In this document: positions 27,198-36,235 of the stretch, piece by piece
How positions within the stretch are numbered: position 1 is the stretch's first letter
How the letters are laid out: each line of letters begins with the position of its first letter
Source: Actinomycetospora chibensis
Lineage (GTDB): Bacteria > Actinomycetota > Actinomycetes > Mycobacteriales > Pseudonocardiaceae
Direction: 5' to 3'
DNA length: 64,000 nucleotides
Assembly: GCF_028737215.1 (NCBI RefSeq)
Contig: NZ_JAQZAM010000017.1
Coordinates: 1 to 64,000 of the forward strand
Notes under the pieces: generated by a model
The model's input: only the letters and a program-made list of their open reading frames with translations
Told to the model about the DNA's origin: nothing
The model's database searches: none
Translations under genes and position numbers: made by a program

Positions 27198-29323
27198 ACA
27201 GCATCGAAGCCACGTCCGTCCGACCGGGGCACGACATCCTCGGCGAGGTCGCCTCCCTGCTCTCCGTGTCGGTTCCCGACGACTGGTCGGACCTCGACCG
27301 ACGAGCCGTCGACACGGCCCGGGTCCTCGCCGCGGACGCCGTCCAGCGCTGCGGCAGCGGTCACCCGGGGACCGCGATGTCGCTGGCACCCCTGGCCTAC
27401 GCCCTGTTCCAGCGCGTCATGCGCCACGACCCGAACGACCCGGGCTGGGCAGGTCGCGACCGGTTCGTCCTCTCCTGCGGCCACTCGAGTCTCACCCTGT
27501 ACCTGCAGTTGTTCCTGGCGGGGTACGGGATGGAGCTGGCGGATCTCGAACAGCTCCGCACCTGGGGTTCGCAGACGCCGGGTCACCCCGAGTACGGCCA
27601 CACGCCGGGGGTCGAGATCACGACCGGTCCGCTCGGCCAGGGCCTGGGCGCGGCGGTGGGGATGGCCATGTCCGCCCGCCGCGAGCGGGGTCTCTTCGAT
27701 CCCGACGCCGCGCCCGGCACCAGCCCCTTCGACCACGTCGTCTACGTCATCGCCTCCGACGGCGACATCGAGGAGGGCGTCACCGCCGAGGCGTCCTCCA
27801 TCGCCGGCCGCCAGCAGCTCGGGAACCTCATCGTGATCTACGACGACAACCACATCTCGATCGAGGACGACACGGCGGTCGCCCTGTCCGAGGACGTGGC
27901 GCAGCGCTACGAGGCCTACGGGTGGCACGTCCAGACCGTGTGCGGGGGCGAGAACGTCGCCGGTATCTGCGACGCCCTGGAGCGCGCGGTCGCCGAGACC
28001 GACCGGCCGTCCTTCATCGCGCTGCGGACGGTGATCGGCTATCCGGCGCCGGAGAAGATGAACACCGGTGCCGCCCACGGCGCGGCTCTCGGTGCCGACG
28101 AGGTCGCACGGGTCAAGGAGATCCTGGGGTTCGACCCGGACGCCAGCTTCGCCGTCGACGACGAGGTGCTCGCGCACACCCGCGCGATCGCCGGGCGGGC
28201 CCGGGAGACCCGGCGCGCCTGGGACGAGTCGTTCGATGCGTGGGCGCGGAAGAACCCGGAACGCCACGCGCTCTACGACCGGATGTCCCGTCGGGAGCTC
28301 CCCGCCGGCTGGACCGACCATCTCCCGGACTGGACCCCCGGGGACGATGCCGTCGCCACCCGGAAGGCCCTCGCGAAGGTCCTCGAGTCGATCGGGGACG
28401 TGCTGCCCGAGCTGTGGGGAGGATCGGCCGACCTCGCCGAGAGCAACAACACGACGATCAAGGGCGCCGACTCGTTCGGCCCGAGCACGATCGAGACGGA
28501 GCTGTGGGGCCAGGCGTCGCCGTACGGTCGCACCCTGCACTTCGGCGTCCGTGAGCACGCCATGGGTGCCATCCTCAACGGCATCGCACTGCACGGCGGC
28601 ACGCGTGCCTACGGCGGGACCTTCATGGTCTTCAGCGACTACATGCGTCCGGCCGTGCGCCTGGCCGCCCTCATGAAGCTGCCCACCGTCTACGTCTGGA
28701 CCCACGACTCGATCGGCCTCGGCGAGGACGGGCCGACCCACCAGCCGGTCGAGCACCTCGCGGCCCTACGCGCGATCCCCGGACTCGCCGTGGTCCGCCC
28801 GGCCGACGCCCGCGAGACCGCCGCAGCCTTCCGCGGCGTCCTCGCGAGCCCGACCGGGCCGGCCGGGCTCGCCCTCACCCGCCAGAACGTCCCGATCCTC
28901 GAGGGCGTCACGACGGACGGCGTCCTGCGCGGTGGGTACACGATCGCGGAGGCCGGTGATCGCACACCGGAGCTCCTGCTGATCGCCACCGGGTCCGAGG
29001 TCTCGCTGGCCCTCTCCGCGCGAGAGGTGCTCCAGGGAGAAGGCGTGCCGACCCGGGTCGTCTCCATGCCCTGCGTCGAGTGGTTCGACGCGCAGGAGGA
29101 GTCCTACCGGCACCGCGTCCTGCCCCCCGGGACGACCGCCCGCGTGGCGGTAGAGGCCGCGGTCGGCATGCCGTGGCACCGCTTCGTCGGTGACCGGGGC
29201 GAGATCGTCTCCCTCGAGCACTTCGGGGCCAGTGCCGATTACCAGACCCTGTACCAGCAATTCGGCCTCACCGTGGAAGCCGTGGTCGAGGCCGCGCGCC
29301 GCTCGTTGTCGCGCGCGGGGTGA
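27194..29323 (+). CDS. tkt: Transketolase
   Basis: 709 aa thiamine-diphosphate enzyme moving two-carbon units between sugar phosphates. Family marks are the His in [31 protein letters not shown], the ThDP/Mg motif SDGDIEEG with [12 protein letters not shown], then [14 protein letters not shown] (catalytic Glu), and [21 protein letters not shown] overlaps the pfk stop by four bases, so translation is coupled. With rpe, rpiB, fba and glpX it rebuilds ribulose-5-phosphate; no transaldolase is present in the window. Confidence 0.95.
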   Translation: MNSIEATSVRPGHDILGEVASLLSVSVPDDWSDLDRRAVDTARVLAADAVQRCGSGHPGTAMSLAPLAYALFQRVMRHDPNDPGWAGRDRFVLSCGHSSLTLYLQLFLAGYGMELADLEQLRTWGSQTPGHPEYGHTPGVEITTGPLGQGLGAAVGMAMSARRERGLFDPDAAPGTSPFDHVVYVIASDGDIEEGVTAEASSIAGRQQLGNLIVIYDDNHISIEDDTAVALSEDVAQRYEAYGWHVQTVCGGENVAGICDALERAVAETDRPSFIALRTVIGYPAPEKMNTGAAHGAALGADEVARVKEILGFDPDASFAVDDEVLAHTRAIAGRARETRRAWDESFDAWARKNPERHALYDRMSRRELPAGWTDHLPDWTPGDDAVATRKALAKVLESIGDVLPELWGGSADLAESNNTTIKGADSFGPSTIETELWGQASPYGRTLHFGVREHAMGAILNGIALHGGTRAYGGTFMVFSDYMRPAVRLAALMKLPTVYVWTHDSIGLGEDGPTHQPVEHLAALRAIPGLAVVRPADARETAAAFRGVLASPTGPAGLALTRQNVPILEGVTTDGVLRGGYTIAEAGDRTPELLLIATGSEVSLALSAREVLQGEGVPTRVVSMPCVEWFDAQEESYRHRVLPPGTTARVAVEAAVGMPWHRFVGDRGEIVSLEHFGASADYQTLYQQFGLTVEAVVEAARRSLSRAG

Positions 29324-29376
29324 CGGCCGCTCGAGCAACCATTTCATCAGCCCCCAAGGAATGGCAGGAGAAGGCG

Positions 29377-29472
29377 ATGACCGTGCGTGGTATCGGCACG
29401 TCCGCGGCGTCCACGAATTCATCCGGCACGGCCGGAAATTTGCCGCGCATTCGCTCGCGAGACTGGTGGTGA
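29377..29472 (+). CDS. Possible 31-residue ORF between tkt and hxlA2
   Basis: A strong ribosome site (GGAGAAGG) lies just before ATG 29377. The frame gives 31 residues starting MTVRGIGTSAAS and ending in WW. It is polar, with no family match. It may be a small protein, a leader peptide or chance. The surrounding 367-base gap holds no other candidate. Confidence 0.35.
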   Translation: MTVRGIGTSAASTNSSGTAGNLPRIRSRDWW

Positions 29473-29690
29473 ACGGCTGCGTCGACTAAGGTCGGTGATG
29501 TCGGAGCGTGCGCTGCTGTCGCAGTTGCGCCGGATATCGAGAGCTCCGCGCCCCGCCGGCAATCGGTCGGCGGAGAGCAGTCCGTTCTCGGTCGAGAATT
29601 CCGCCACCCCACCTGTCGATCGCGCAGGAATGGGCTGACCGCTGGATTCCTCGCACGAGGAACACGTCGAAGACAGATCAGGAGATGCCA

Positions 29691-30359
29691 GTGAAGCTGC
29701 AGGTAGCATTGGACGTTGCGACGCTCGGCGACGCGCTGACCCTGGCTCGCCAGGTCGCCGACTACGTCGACATCCTCGAGCTGGGAACGCCGTTGATCAA
29801 GTCCGAGGGCGTCAGTGCCATCGGCGCGATCAAGTCGGCGCACCCGGACAAGCTCGTGTTCGCGGACCTGAAGACCGCCGACGCGGGCGAGCTCGAGGCC
29901 GACCTCGCGTTCGCCGAGGGCGCCGACGTGGTCACGGTCATGGGCACCGCCGACGACGACACCATCAGTGGTGCGGTGGCGGCCGGGAAGAGGGCCGGCA
30001 GGAAGGTCGTCGCCGACATGATCACTGTCGTCGAGGGCCGCGTGCAGCGGATCCGCGAGGTCTCGGAGCTGGGCGTCGACTTCGTCGAGATCCACGCCGG
30101 ACTCGACGAGCAGGCGCGTCCCGACTACTCGATCGAGTCGCTGCTGGTCGACGGCCGTGAGGCCGGCGTGCCGTTCTCCATCGCCGGCGGCGTCAGCGTC
30201 CACACCATCGCCTCGGTCAAGGAAGCCGGTGCGGAGGTCGCCGTCGTCGGCGGATCGATCTACTCCGCCGACGACCCCGCGGCCGCCGCGAAGGCGCTCC
30301 GGGAGGCGGCAGGCCTCCCGCCGACGACGTCGGATGTGTCCACCGCCGCCGCCGGGTGA
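29691..30359 (+). CDS. hxlA: 3-hexulose-6-phosphate synthase
   Basis: 222 aa, usual length (about 210). Condenses formaldehyde with ribulose-5-phosphate. LQVALDVATLGDA opens the barrel; D59-L-K61-T-A-D64 is the intact DxKxxD catalytic motif; VVTVMGTADDDTI, EIHAGLDEQAR, and IAGGVSVHTIASV follow. The GTG at 29691 has AGGAG 6 bases upstream; the ATG at 29685 lies too close to that site. It resembles the first copy closely over the barrel but has the functional residues, so it is the likely working enzyme. A strong hairpin follows. Confidence 0.93.
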   Translation: MKLQVALDVATLGDALTLARQVADYVDILELGTPLIKSEGVSAIGAIKSAHPDKLVFADLKTADAGELEADLAFAEGADVVTVMGTADDDTISGAVAAGKRAGRKVVADMITVVEGRVQRIREVSELGVDFVEIHAGLDEQARPDYSIESLLVDGREAGVPFSIAGGVSVHTIASVKEAGAEVAVVGGSIYSADDPAAAAKALREAAGLPPTTSDVSTAAAG

Positions 30360-30373
30360 TCGAGCAGTACTCT

Positions 30374-30414
30374 CCCGGCGCCCTGCCGGTCGTCCTGACC
30401 GGCAGGGCGCCGGG
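30374..30414 (+). terminator. Perfect 18-bp hairpin after the second hxlA
   Basis: Arms 30374-30391 and 30397-30414 are fully complementary around a 5-base loop, 14 bases past the hxlA stop. This is one of the strongest hairpins in the window and probably ends the RuMP transcript. The response regulator beyond it would then need its own promoter, or read-through. Confidence 0.75.
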
Positions 30415-30507
30415 TTCCAGCTCCGCGAAGACGGTGTCGTCGAGCGAGAACGGGAGTCCCGAGCCCTCGACGGAGAAGGCGACGGAACGCACGGAGGTCG
30501 GGGACCG

Positions 30508-31158
30508 GTGTCGGGAACTGTGCGGGTGGTCCTCGTCGAGAATCACCAGATGGTCCGTGTGGGCCTGAAGGAGATGCTGGCGGAGTACCCGACGATTCGA
30601 GTGGTCGGGGAGGCCGAGGACGCCCCCGAGGCCCTGCGGATCGCAGAGAGCCTCGCTCCGGACGTGGTGCTCAGCGAGGTGCGTCTGGGGAGCACGAGCG
30701 GCCTGGAGCTCTGCCATGATCTCCTCACCTGGTGCGCCGACGCGCGCGTCATCATGCTCACCGTCCACGACGACGAGCAGTACCTGTCACAGGCGATGCA
30801 CGCAGGGGCGCGGGGCTACCTCCTCAAGCACATCTCCGGCGAGGAGCTCGTCGCGGCGATCCACCGGGTCCATGCGGGCGAGCTCGTCGTCACGACCACG
30901 GCCGGGCACGAGGCGTCGACGGTGACCCGCATCGAATCGGGGGAGTACTGGCCCGGCGGACGTTTCGGGCTGACCCTGCGTGAGAGCGAAGTGCTCTCGC
31001 TGATCGTGATCGGGATGAACAACCACGCGATCGCGGGACACCTGATCGTCGGCGAGGAGACCGTGAGGACCCACGTACGGGCGATCTACCGCAAGCTCGA
31101 GGTCAACGACCGGACCTCCGCGCTCGCGAAGGCCCTGCGCGAGGGGCTGTTCCAGTAG
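30508..31158 (+). CDS. NarL-type response regulator with Glu at the phospho-acceptor site
   Basis: 216 aa. An N-terminal receiver domain (about 5-120) and a C-terminal LuxR helix-turn-helix (LTLRESEVLSLIVIGMNN, then EETVRTHVRAIYRKL). The receiver keeps Thr (IMLTVHDD) and Lys (YLLKH), but the acidic pair is E11-N12 in place of two Asp, and the phospho-acceptor in VVLSEVRL is Glu57. GTG at 30508 has GGAGG 10 bases upstream. No histidine kinase is nearby. It is likely to act without phosphorylation and may control the RuMP genes. Confidence 0.85.
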   Translation: MSGTVRVVLVENHQMVRVGLKEMLAEYPTIRVVGEAEDAPEALRIAESLAPDVVLSEVRLGSTSGLELCHDLLTWCADARVIMLTVHDDEQYLSQAMHAGARGYLLKHISGEELVAAIHRVHAGELVVTTTAGHEASTVTRIESGEYWPGGRFGLTLRESEVLSLIVIGMNNHAIAGHLIVGEETVRTHVRAIYRKLEVNDRTSALAKALREGLFQ

Positions 31159-31182
31159 CCGCACCCTCCGGCCAGCGGCTAC
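31155..31182. terminator. Hairpin between convergent regulator and rnhA
   Basis: GTAGCCGC (31155-31162) and GCGGCTAC (31175-31182) form an 8-bp stem with a 12-base loop. It spans the stop codons of both convergent genes and would serve both. Confidence 0.5.
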
Positions 31183-31811
31183 GAGGCCGACACGGCCTTC
31201 GACTGCTCGACGGCGAGCGTGTCGACGAGGTCGTTCATCTCGTCGCCCGAGTGGCCCTTGGTCCAGCGGAAGGAGACGTCGCCACGCTCGTTCACGAGCG
31301 TGATCAGGGGCTCCCAGAGGTCCCGGCTCACCACCGGCTTCTTGGCGCTGGTGACCCAGCCCCGCGCGAGCCAGCCCTTCCACCACCCGTCGCGGAAGCA
31401 GTTCACGACGTAGGTGGAGTCGCTGACGACGACGAGCGGGCCATCCAGGGCACGCACGGCCTCGAGGGCGGCCCGGATCTCCATCCGCTGGTTGGTGGTC
31501 GCGGGCTCGCCCCCGCTGTCCTGGCGGCCGTCGCGTGTGGCCCACGCCCAGCCGCCGGGGCCGGGGTTGCCGGAGCACGCGCCGTCGGTCCACACCTCGA
31601 GCGCGCCCTCGGCGGCCGGCATGTCCGGGCGCGCCGGCTTCGTGGGCTTCGAGACGGCCTTCGACGCACCCGCCTTCGACGCACCCGCCTTCGCCGGCGT
31701 GGCCTCCGCGCACGCCGCGTGCGCCCAGCGCTCGCCCGAGCGCGCGATCTCCTCGCCGGGGCTCACGGGCGAGCCACAGACGCCGCAGGTGGTCGCGTAC
31801 TTCGCGGGCAT
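31179..31811 (-). CDS. rnhA: Ribonuclease HI with N-terminal zinc-finger-like region
   Basis: 210 aa. Cuts RNA in RNA-DNA hybrids. The catalytic acids are visible: D76 in WTDGACSGNPGPGGW, E111 in NQRMEIRAAL, D131 in VVSDSTYVV and D197 in the final helix after TKGHSG. An N-terminal C9-x2-C12 and H31-x2-C34 pattern could bind zinc. A Lys/Ala linker with the repeat KAGAS joins the two parts. ATG at 31811 is chosen; GTGs at 31817 and 31826 are alternatives. The start lies next to the helicase stop, so the two are one operon. Confidence 0.88.
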   Translation of the reverse strand: MPAKYATTCGVCGSPVSPGEEIARSGERWAHAACAEATPAKAGASKAGASKAVSKPTKPARPDMPAAEGALEVWTDGACSGNPGPGGWAWATRDGRQDSGGEPATTNQRMEIRAALEAVRALDGPLVVVSDSTYVVNCFRDGWWKGWLARGWVTSAKKPVVSRDLWEPLITLVNERGDVSFRWTKGHSGDEMNDLVDTLAVEQSKAVSAS

Positions 31812-31827
31812 CGGCACGGCGACCACC

Positions 31828-33954
31828 TTAGGCGGGGGCCGAGAGCGCCTCCGTCAGCATGGCCACGAGCGCGGCGTGCTGCGCGTCGGTCGACGATCCG
31901 ACCTCCTCGTCGCTGCCGTCGAGGGCGACGGCCGCGAGGCCGGCCTTGTCGTCGATCAGCGCCGCGATCCGGGCGTCGATCGTCTGCGCAGCGAGGATCC
32001 GCCAGGCGGTGACCGGCTGCGACTGACCGATGCGGTGGCTCCGGTCGATCGCCTGGGTCTGCTCCGCGGCGGTCCACGGCAGCTCGGCCAGCACGACGTT
32101 CGAGGCGACCTGAAGGTTGATGCCGACGCCGGCTGCGGTCAGCGAGCAGACCACGACGGCGACCTCCGGGTCCTCGACGAAGGCGTCGATGTTGCGCTGC
32201 CGAACGCTCGGGGTCTGGTCACCGCGGATCGACGAGTACCGGACGCCCTGCTTGGCGAACGTCTCCTCGGCGGCGTCCATGACGTCGACGTGCTTGGCGA
32301 AGAACACCACCTTGCCGGCGCTGCGCGCGAGCTGGGCGGCGTAGTCGGCGGCGAGGGCGGCCTTCGCCTGCCCGATGCGCCGCATCATGCTGAAGACGTT
32401 GTCGCCGGACGACGAGCCGGCGGCGTCCTTCTGCTCCCACGTGGCGACACGACGCACGAGGTCGTGATCGATCTCGTCGGTCGGCGCGGCCCCGCGCGCG
32501 GCGAGGGCGTCGGTGTAGCGCTTCACCATGCGGGCGGCGAGATCGCGCTCGGCGGCGCGGATCGAGCGGCCGGTGGGCCCGTCCAGCTCGACGGGCAGGT
32601 CGGCGATGCGGCGCGGCGGGATGTCGGCCGCGACGTCGACCTTGCGGCGACGCACGATGCCGAGGTCCACGACGCTCTCGCGCGCCGAGGCGGAGAACCC
32701 GGGATCGGCGGGCGTCAGACCGGTGGCGGTCAGGGCGTCCATCAGGTCGGCGAGCGGCTTCTTCTCGTCGATCCAGCCGAGGAACTCCCAGATGGCGAGG
32801 AAGTCCTCGATGTCGTTGATCAGCGGCGTGCCGGTGAGGGCCATCAGCAGCGGGCGCGCGGTGAACGCGCGGATGCGCTCGGAGAGCCCGAGCACGTGCT
32901 GCGAGCGCTGCGAGGTCTTGTTCTTGATGAAGTGCGCCTCGTCGACCACCATCCCGCGGAACCCGAACTCCCGCAGCCAGCCCACGTGCCGGTCGAGCAC
33001 CTCGTAGTTGACCACCACGATGTCCGCGAAGCCGTCGACGGAGTCGCCGTTGCCCTGGATCGCGGTGGCCTTGCGGCGCGGGGACCACAGGCCGGCCTCG
33101 CGCACCCAGTTCGTCTTGACGACGTTCGGCACCACGACGAGCAGGGGATAGGCCTTCGCCGCCTCGGCGGCGAGCAGCGCCTCGGCCGTCTTGCCCAGCC
33201 CGGGCTCGTCGGCCAGCAGGAAGGTGCGGTGCCCCTCCGCGGCCGCGGCGACCAGCCGGGCCTGGTGCGGCATGAGCTCGCGGCCGCCGGGCGCCTTGCG
33301 GGAGCCGGGCTCGGGCAGGGGCATGCACACCGAGGTGCCGTCGCCGGCGCGCTCGAAGGACCGCAGCAGCGGGTCGAGCAGTTCCCAGCCGCTCAGGGGC
33401 GTGGGCCGGGGGCCGGCCGGTCGCGCGGCCGAGAAGTCGGGGGCGAGGAAGGGGTTCGCCATCTGCCGGGAGATCACGGACTGCGGCACCACGGCGGGCT
33501 TGGCGGGCGCGGCGGTCGGCTCCTCGACGGGTTCCGGGTCCTGCTCGACCTCGGTCTCGATGCCGGCCTTGCGCAGCATGTCGCGCTTGAGCGACCGGGC
33601 GTCGTCGGTGACGACGGCGTCCTCGGAGAGCAGCGCCAGGAGCGCCGGGTGGCGGACGGCGGTCTTCGCCAGGGTGGTCGCGATGTCGTCGAGACGCTTG
33701 AGCTTCTCGGTGCGCCGTGAGTCCCCGATGCTCTCGTCCGCGCGGATGCGGGCGCGCTCCTCGCGCAGCACCAGGGCGACGGCCTGGAACTTCGTGCGGG
33801 TGGACGTCGTGACCCGGCCGCCGCGCAGGGCGGTCCGGACGTCCTCGACGGCGTGGGCGAGCACGGACATGACGTCCTCGCGCCTGCGTCCTCGCCGCCG
33901 CTGCCCGGGGGCGCCGTGGCGCCCGCCGGACTGGGGTTGGCCTCGTCGAGCCAT
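31828..33954 (-). CDS. SNF2/DEAD-like helicase
   Basis: 708 aa. A basic N-terminus (1-30), a helical region, then a superfamily 2 motor. Walker A is DEPGLGKTAEAL (249-260), motif II DEAH is at 338-341 (VVDEAHFIKNKT), motif III is MALTGTPLIND, and the C-terminal motor carries SLTAAGVGINLQVAS and the SNF2-type arginine finger region IDRSHRIGQSQPV. GGAGGAGG lies before the ATG. No nuclease domain is fused. It is followed directly by rnhA, suggesting joint work on R-loops or stalled transcription. Confidence 0.87.
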   Translation of the reverse strand: MARRGQPQSGGRHGAPGQRRRGRRREDVMSVLAHAVEDVRTALRGGRVTTSTRTKFQAVALVLREERARIRADESIGDSRRTEKLKRLDDIATTLAKTAVRHPALLALLSEDAVVTDDARSLKRDMLRKAGIETEVEQDPEPVEEPTAAPAKPAVVPQSVISRQMANPFLAPDFSAARPAGPRPTPLSGWELLDPLLRSFERAGDGTSVCMPLPEPGSRKAPGGRELMPHQARLVAAAAEGHRTFLLADEPGLGKTAEALLAAEAAKAYPLLVVVPNVVKTNWVREAGLWSPRRKATAIQGNGDSVDGFADIVVVNYEVLDRHVGWLREFGFRGMVVDEAHFIKNKTSQRSQHVLGLSERIRAFTARPLLMALTGTPLINDIEDFLAIWEFLGWIDEKKPLADLMDALTATGLTPADPGFSASARESVVDLGIVRRRKVDVAADIPPRRIADLPVELDGPTGRSIRAAERDLAARMVKRYTDALAARGAAPTDEIDHDLVRRVATWEQKDAAGSSSGDNVFSMMRRIGQAKAALAADYAAQLARSAGKVVFFAKHVDVMDAAEETFAKQGVRYSSIRGDQTPSVRQRNIDAFVEDPEVAVVVCSLTAAGVGINLQVASNVVLAELPWTAAEQTQAIDRSHRIGQSQPVTAWRILAAQTIDARIAALIDDKAGLAAVALDGSDEEVGSSTDAQHAALVAMLTEALSAPA

Positions 33955-34220
33955 GTACCTCCTCCGGAACGCCCGGCAGGGGACTGCCGGGCATCGTGCT
34001 GCGGGTGGTGTGTCGCAGTGGGAACCGGGACGGTTCCTCCACGATTCCCACTGGGCCGCGGGTCCGCGTCGCCGCGGCACCGCGGGGTCCGCGTCACCGG
34101 TCGAGGGTGACGGCATCCACCGCGCTCGCCGACCGCGCCGCAATGACGAGCACGGCGGGTCGGGGTCGATCTCTATCATACCGCCCGGGGTCGGCGGGAC
34201 ACGCGCCGGAGCGCGATCGA

Positions 34221-35054
34221 TCATTCGCCGGGCGACGGACGCGCCTCGCGCTGCTCCCTGGCCTTCCGGTTCTGGGTGGCTCCCGCGCGGTAGGCCACGA
34301 ACACGGCGATCGCGATGGTGATCCAGAGGGCGTAGCGGTCGACGGCGAGCACGACGTCGACGGCGTACTGGCCCAGCCCGTACCCCAGCCCCGCCACCAG
34401 GCCGGCGACCAGGGCGGCGCCGACGGCGTTGGCCAGCAGGAACGTGAGCAGCCGCATGCCCGCCAGCCCGGCGAGCAGGTGCACGAGCAGGGACGGGACG
34501 CCCGGCAGGGCCGCCGCGACCACGAGCAGCGGCATGATCCAGGTGGGCCAGGACCGCACGCGTGCGACGAAGCGCTGCGCCCGCTCGGTGGGCACGAAGA
34601 AGCGGACCCCCTTCGCGCCCCAGCGCCGGCCCGCCCACCAGAAGAGCCAGTCGAACTTGACCATCCCGATGACGCCCGCGCCGATCACGAGCCAGAGCGC
34701 GGTGTCGCCCACCCGGGCGAAGGCCGCGCCGGCGCCGATCGCCGAGAGGCTGCCGGTGGCGAGGCTGAGCAGCACCGGGTGCGAGGCGAGGAGGAACGGC
34801 CGGAACGGGAGCGAGGCGAGCCCGAGGACGATGACCGCGACCGTGGCCCCGACCAGCACCTTGTCGGCGCGGGCCATCGGGCTGTCCCACGGCCGCATGT
34901 CGCGCCACTGCTGCTTGGCGGCCTCGATCTCCTCGGGGCTGTACTCCCGGCCGCCCCGGCGCCGGCGCGCCGGTGTCGCCGTACCCCCGGTGCCGCCCTC
35001 GGCAGCTCCCCCGGCGGTCGCCTCGTCGGGGCCCGATCCGTCCGCGGCCGGCAT
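34221..35054 (-). CDS. VTT/DedA-like multi-pass membrane protein
   Basis: 277 aa. A disordered Gly/Ala-rich head and a basic patch (ARRRRGGR) are followed by about five hydrophobic helices. The central G-x-x-x-R/F region (DWLFWWAGRRWGAKG) and the re-entrant-looking segment ALPGVPSLLVHLLAG resemble VTT (SNARE-associated/DedA) proteins, which move lipids such as undecaprenyl phosphate across the membrane. GGGAGGAG lies 6 bases before the ATG at 35054; a GTG at 35126 is possible. Confidence 0.7.
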   Translation of the reverse strand: MPAADGSGPDEATAGGAAEGGTGGTATPARRRRGGREYSPEEIEAAKQQWRDMRPWDSPMARADKVLVGATVAVIVLGLASLPFRPFLLASHPVLLSLATGSLSAIGAGAAFARVGDTALWLVIGAGVIGMVKFDWLFWWAGRRWGAKGVRFFVPTERAQRFVARVRSWPTWIMPLLVVAAALPGVPSLLVHLLAGLAGMRLLTFLLANAVGAALVAGLVAGLGYGLGQYAVDVVLAVDRYALWITIAIAVFVAYRAGATQNRKAREQREARPSPGE

Positions 35055-35166
35055 CGGCGCGCTCCTCCCGTTCCGGGCGTGCGTCCCCGACGGGCCGGGA
35101 GGGACGGGCACGCTGACGATCTCCACTATGCCGACGGCGCGACGCCCCGGGCCACCGGGGACCCGG

Positions 35167-35571
35167 TCAGACCGGCAGGACCCGACGGAACGCCGGGACG
35201 GCGACGACCGCGCACACGACGTGCATGACCATGAGCCCGATGACCAGGAGCACGGACAGCCCGTACTGCAGCAGCAGCAGGTCCGGGATGAAGCTCAGCA
35301 CGACGACCAGGGGCACCAGCCAGCGCAGCACGGCGGCGGGCCGGGGCGCCACGCGGCGGACGAGCGCCCAGCCCGCGGCCCCGATCAGGATCCCGATCAC
35401 GCTGTAGGCGATGGCGGTCGTGGGGTTGTAGCCGGTGCCTTCGATCACGCCGATCAGGAGCCCGATGAGCGTGTTGACGACCGCGGCGACGACGGCCGCG
35501 AGCACGATCGCCAGCGCGATGCGCGCGGGCGGCGCGGCGGGCGGCACGGTCTGCCGCACGGAACTGGTCAC
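35167..35571 (-). CDS. Small four-helix membrane protein (DUF6069-like)
   Basis: 134 aa with four hydrophobic helices (about 18-42, 54-70, 82-104 and 106-126) and a short polar N-terminus. The PTTAIAYSVIG turn and the VLRWLVPLVVVLSFIPDLLLL stretch recall DUF6069 proteins of actinobacteria. GTG start with GGGAGGG 6 bases upstream. It lies between the VTT protein and the MarR gene; no function known. Confidence 0.65.
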   Translation of the reverse strand: MTSSVRQTVPPAAPPARIALAIVLAAVVAAVVNTLIGLLIGVIEGTGYNPTTAIAYSVIGILIGAAGWALVRRVAPRPAAVLRWLVPLVVVLSFIPDLLLLQYGLSVLLVIGLMVMHVVCAVVAVPAFRRVLPV

Positions 35572-35647
35572 GAAGCACCCTCCCGGAGCGGTCGGTATGT
35601 CCGACTCGTGTCAGGGTAGCCTTACCTCGCGGGTGGAGCGATCATGG

Positions 35648-36124
35648 TCAGCCCGGGACGGCCGTCGACGGCTCGACCGCGGCCGGGTCGAGGCCGTCCT
35701 GCAGGCGTCGTAGCAACGCCCCGAACTGCTCGGCATCGGCGCCGAGCAGTTCCCGGAACTGGGCGCGGACCTCGGCGGTGGCCTCGTCCCACTCGGCCAG
35801 GGCCCGCCGCCCGCGCTCCGAGACGACGATGAGCACCCGGCGCCGGTCCTCGTGGTCCTGCCGCCGCAGGATGAGGTTCGCGGCGACCATGCGGTCCACG
35901 AGCTTGCTGAGCTTGGGTGCGAGGAGCATCGCGTGGTCGGCCACGACGTTCATCGGGCTGCCGCCGCGGTCCGCGAGCAGGCGCAGGATCCGCCACTGGT
36001 CGAGGCTGGAGTCGCAGCTGCGCAGCGCCTCCTCCAGTCGCCCCGTGAGGGTCCGCTCGACGAGCGAGAGGAGGCGGAGCGAATCGTCGCCGTTCGGCGA
36101 GGGTCGGTCCGCGCTGCTGGGCAC
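35648..36124 (-). CDS. MarR-family transcriptional regulator
   Basis: 158 aa winged helix-turn-helix. The recognition region is LADRGGSPMNVVADHAMLLAPKL; the wing is RRQDHEDRRRVLIVVSERGRR. No ribosome site is visible, but TACCAT lies 6 bases before the GTG, so the mRNA is probably leaderless. Divergent from the AmiC-like gene, 111 bases apart, so it may control that gene or itself. Confidence 0.85.
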   Translation of the reverse strand: MPSSADRPSPNGDDSLRLLSLVERTLTGRLEEALRSCDSSLDQWRILRLLADRGGSPMNVVADHAMLLAPKLSKLVDRMVAANLILRRQDHEDRRRVLIVVSERGRRALAEWDEATAEVRAQFRELLGADAEQFGALLRRLQDGLDPAAVEPSTAVPG

Positions 36125-36235
36125 CGATCGATGGTAGCGGCGACGGCGTCGTGATCGGGCAGACGTGAGGGGGCGGGGGAGAACTCGTACGATCGGAGCA
36201 GCCCCGGAAGGCGGCCCGGTCGCTAGCGTCGAGCA

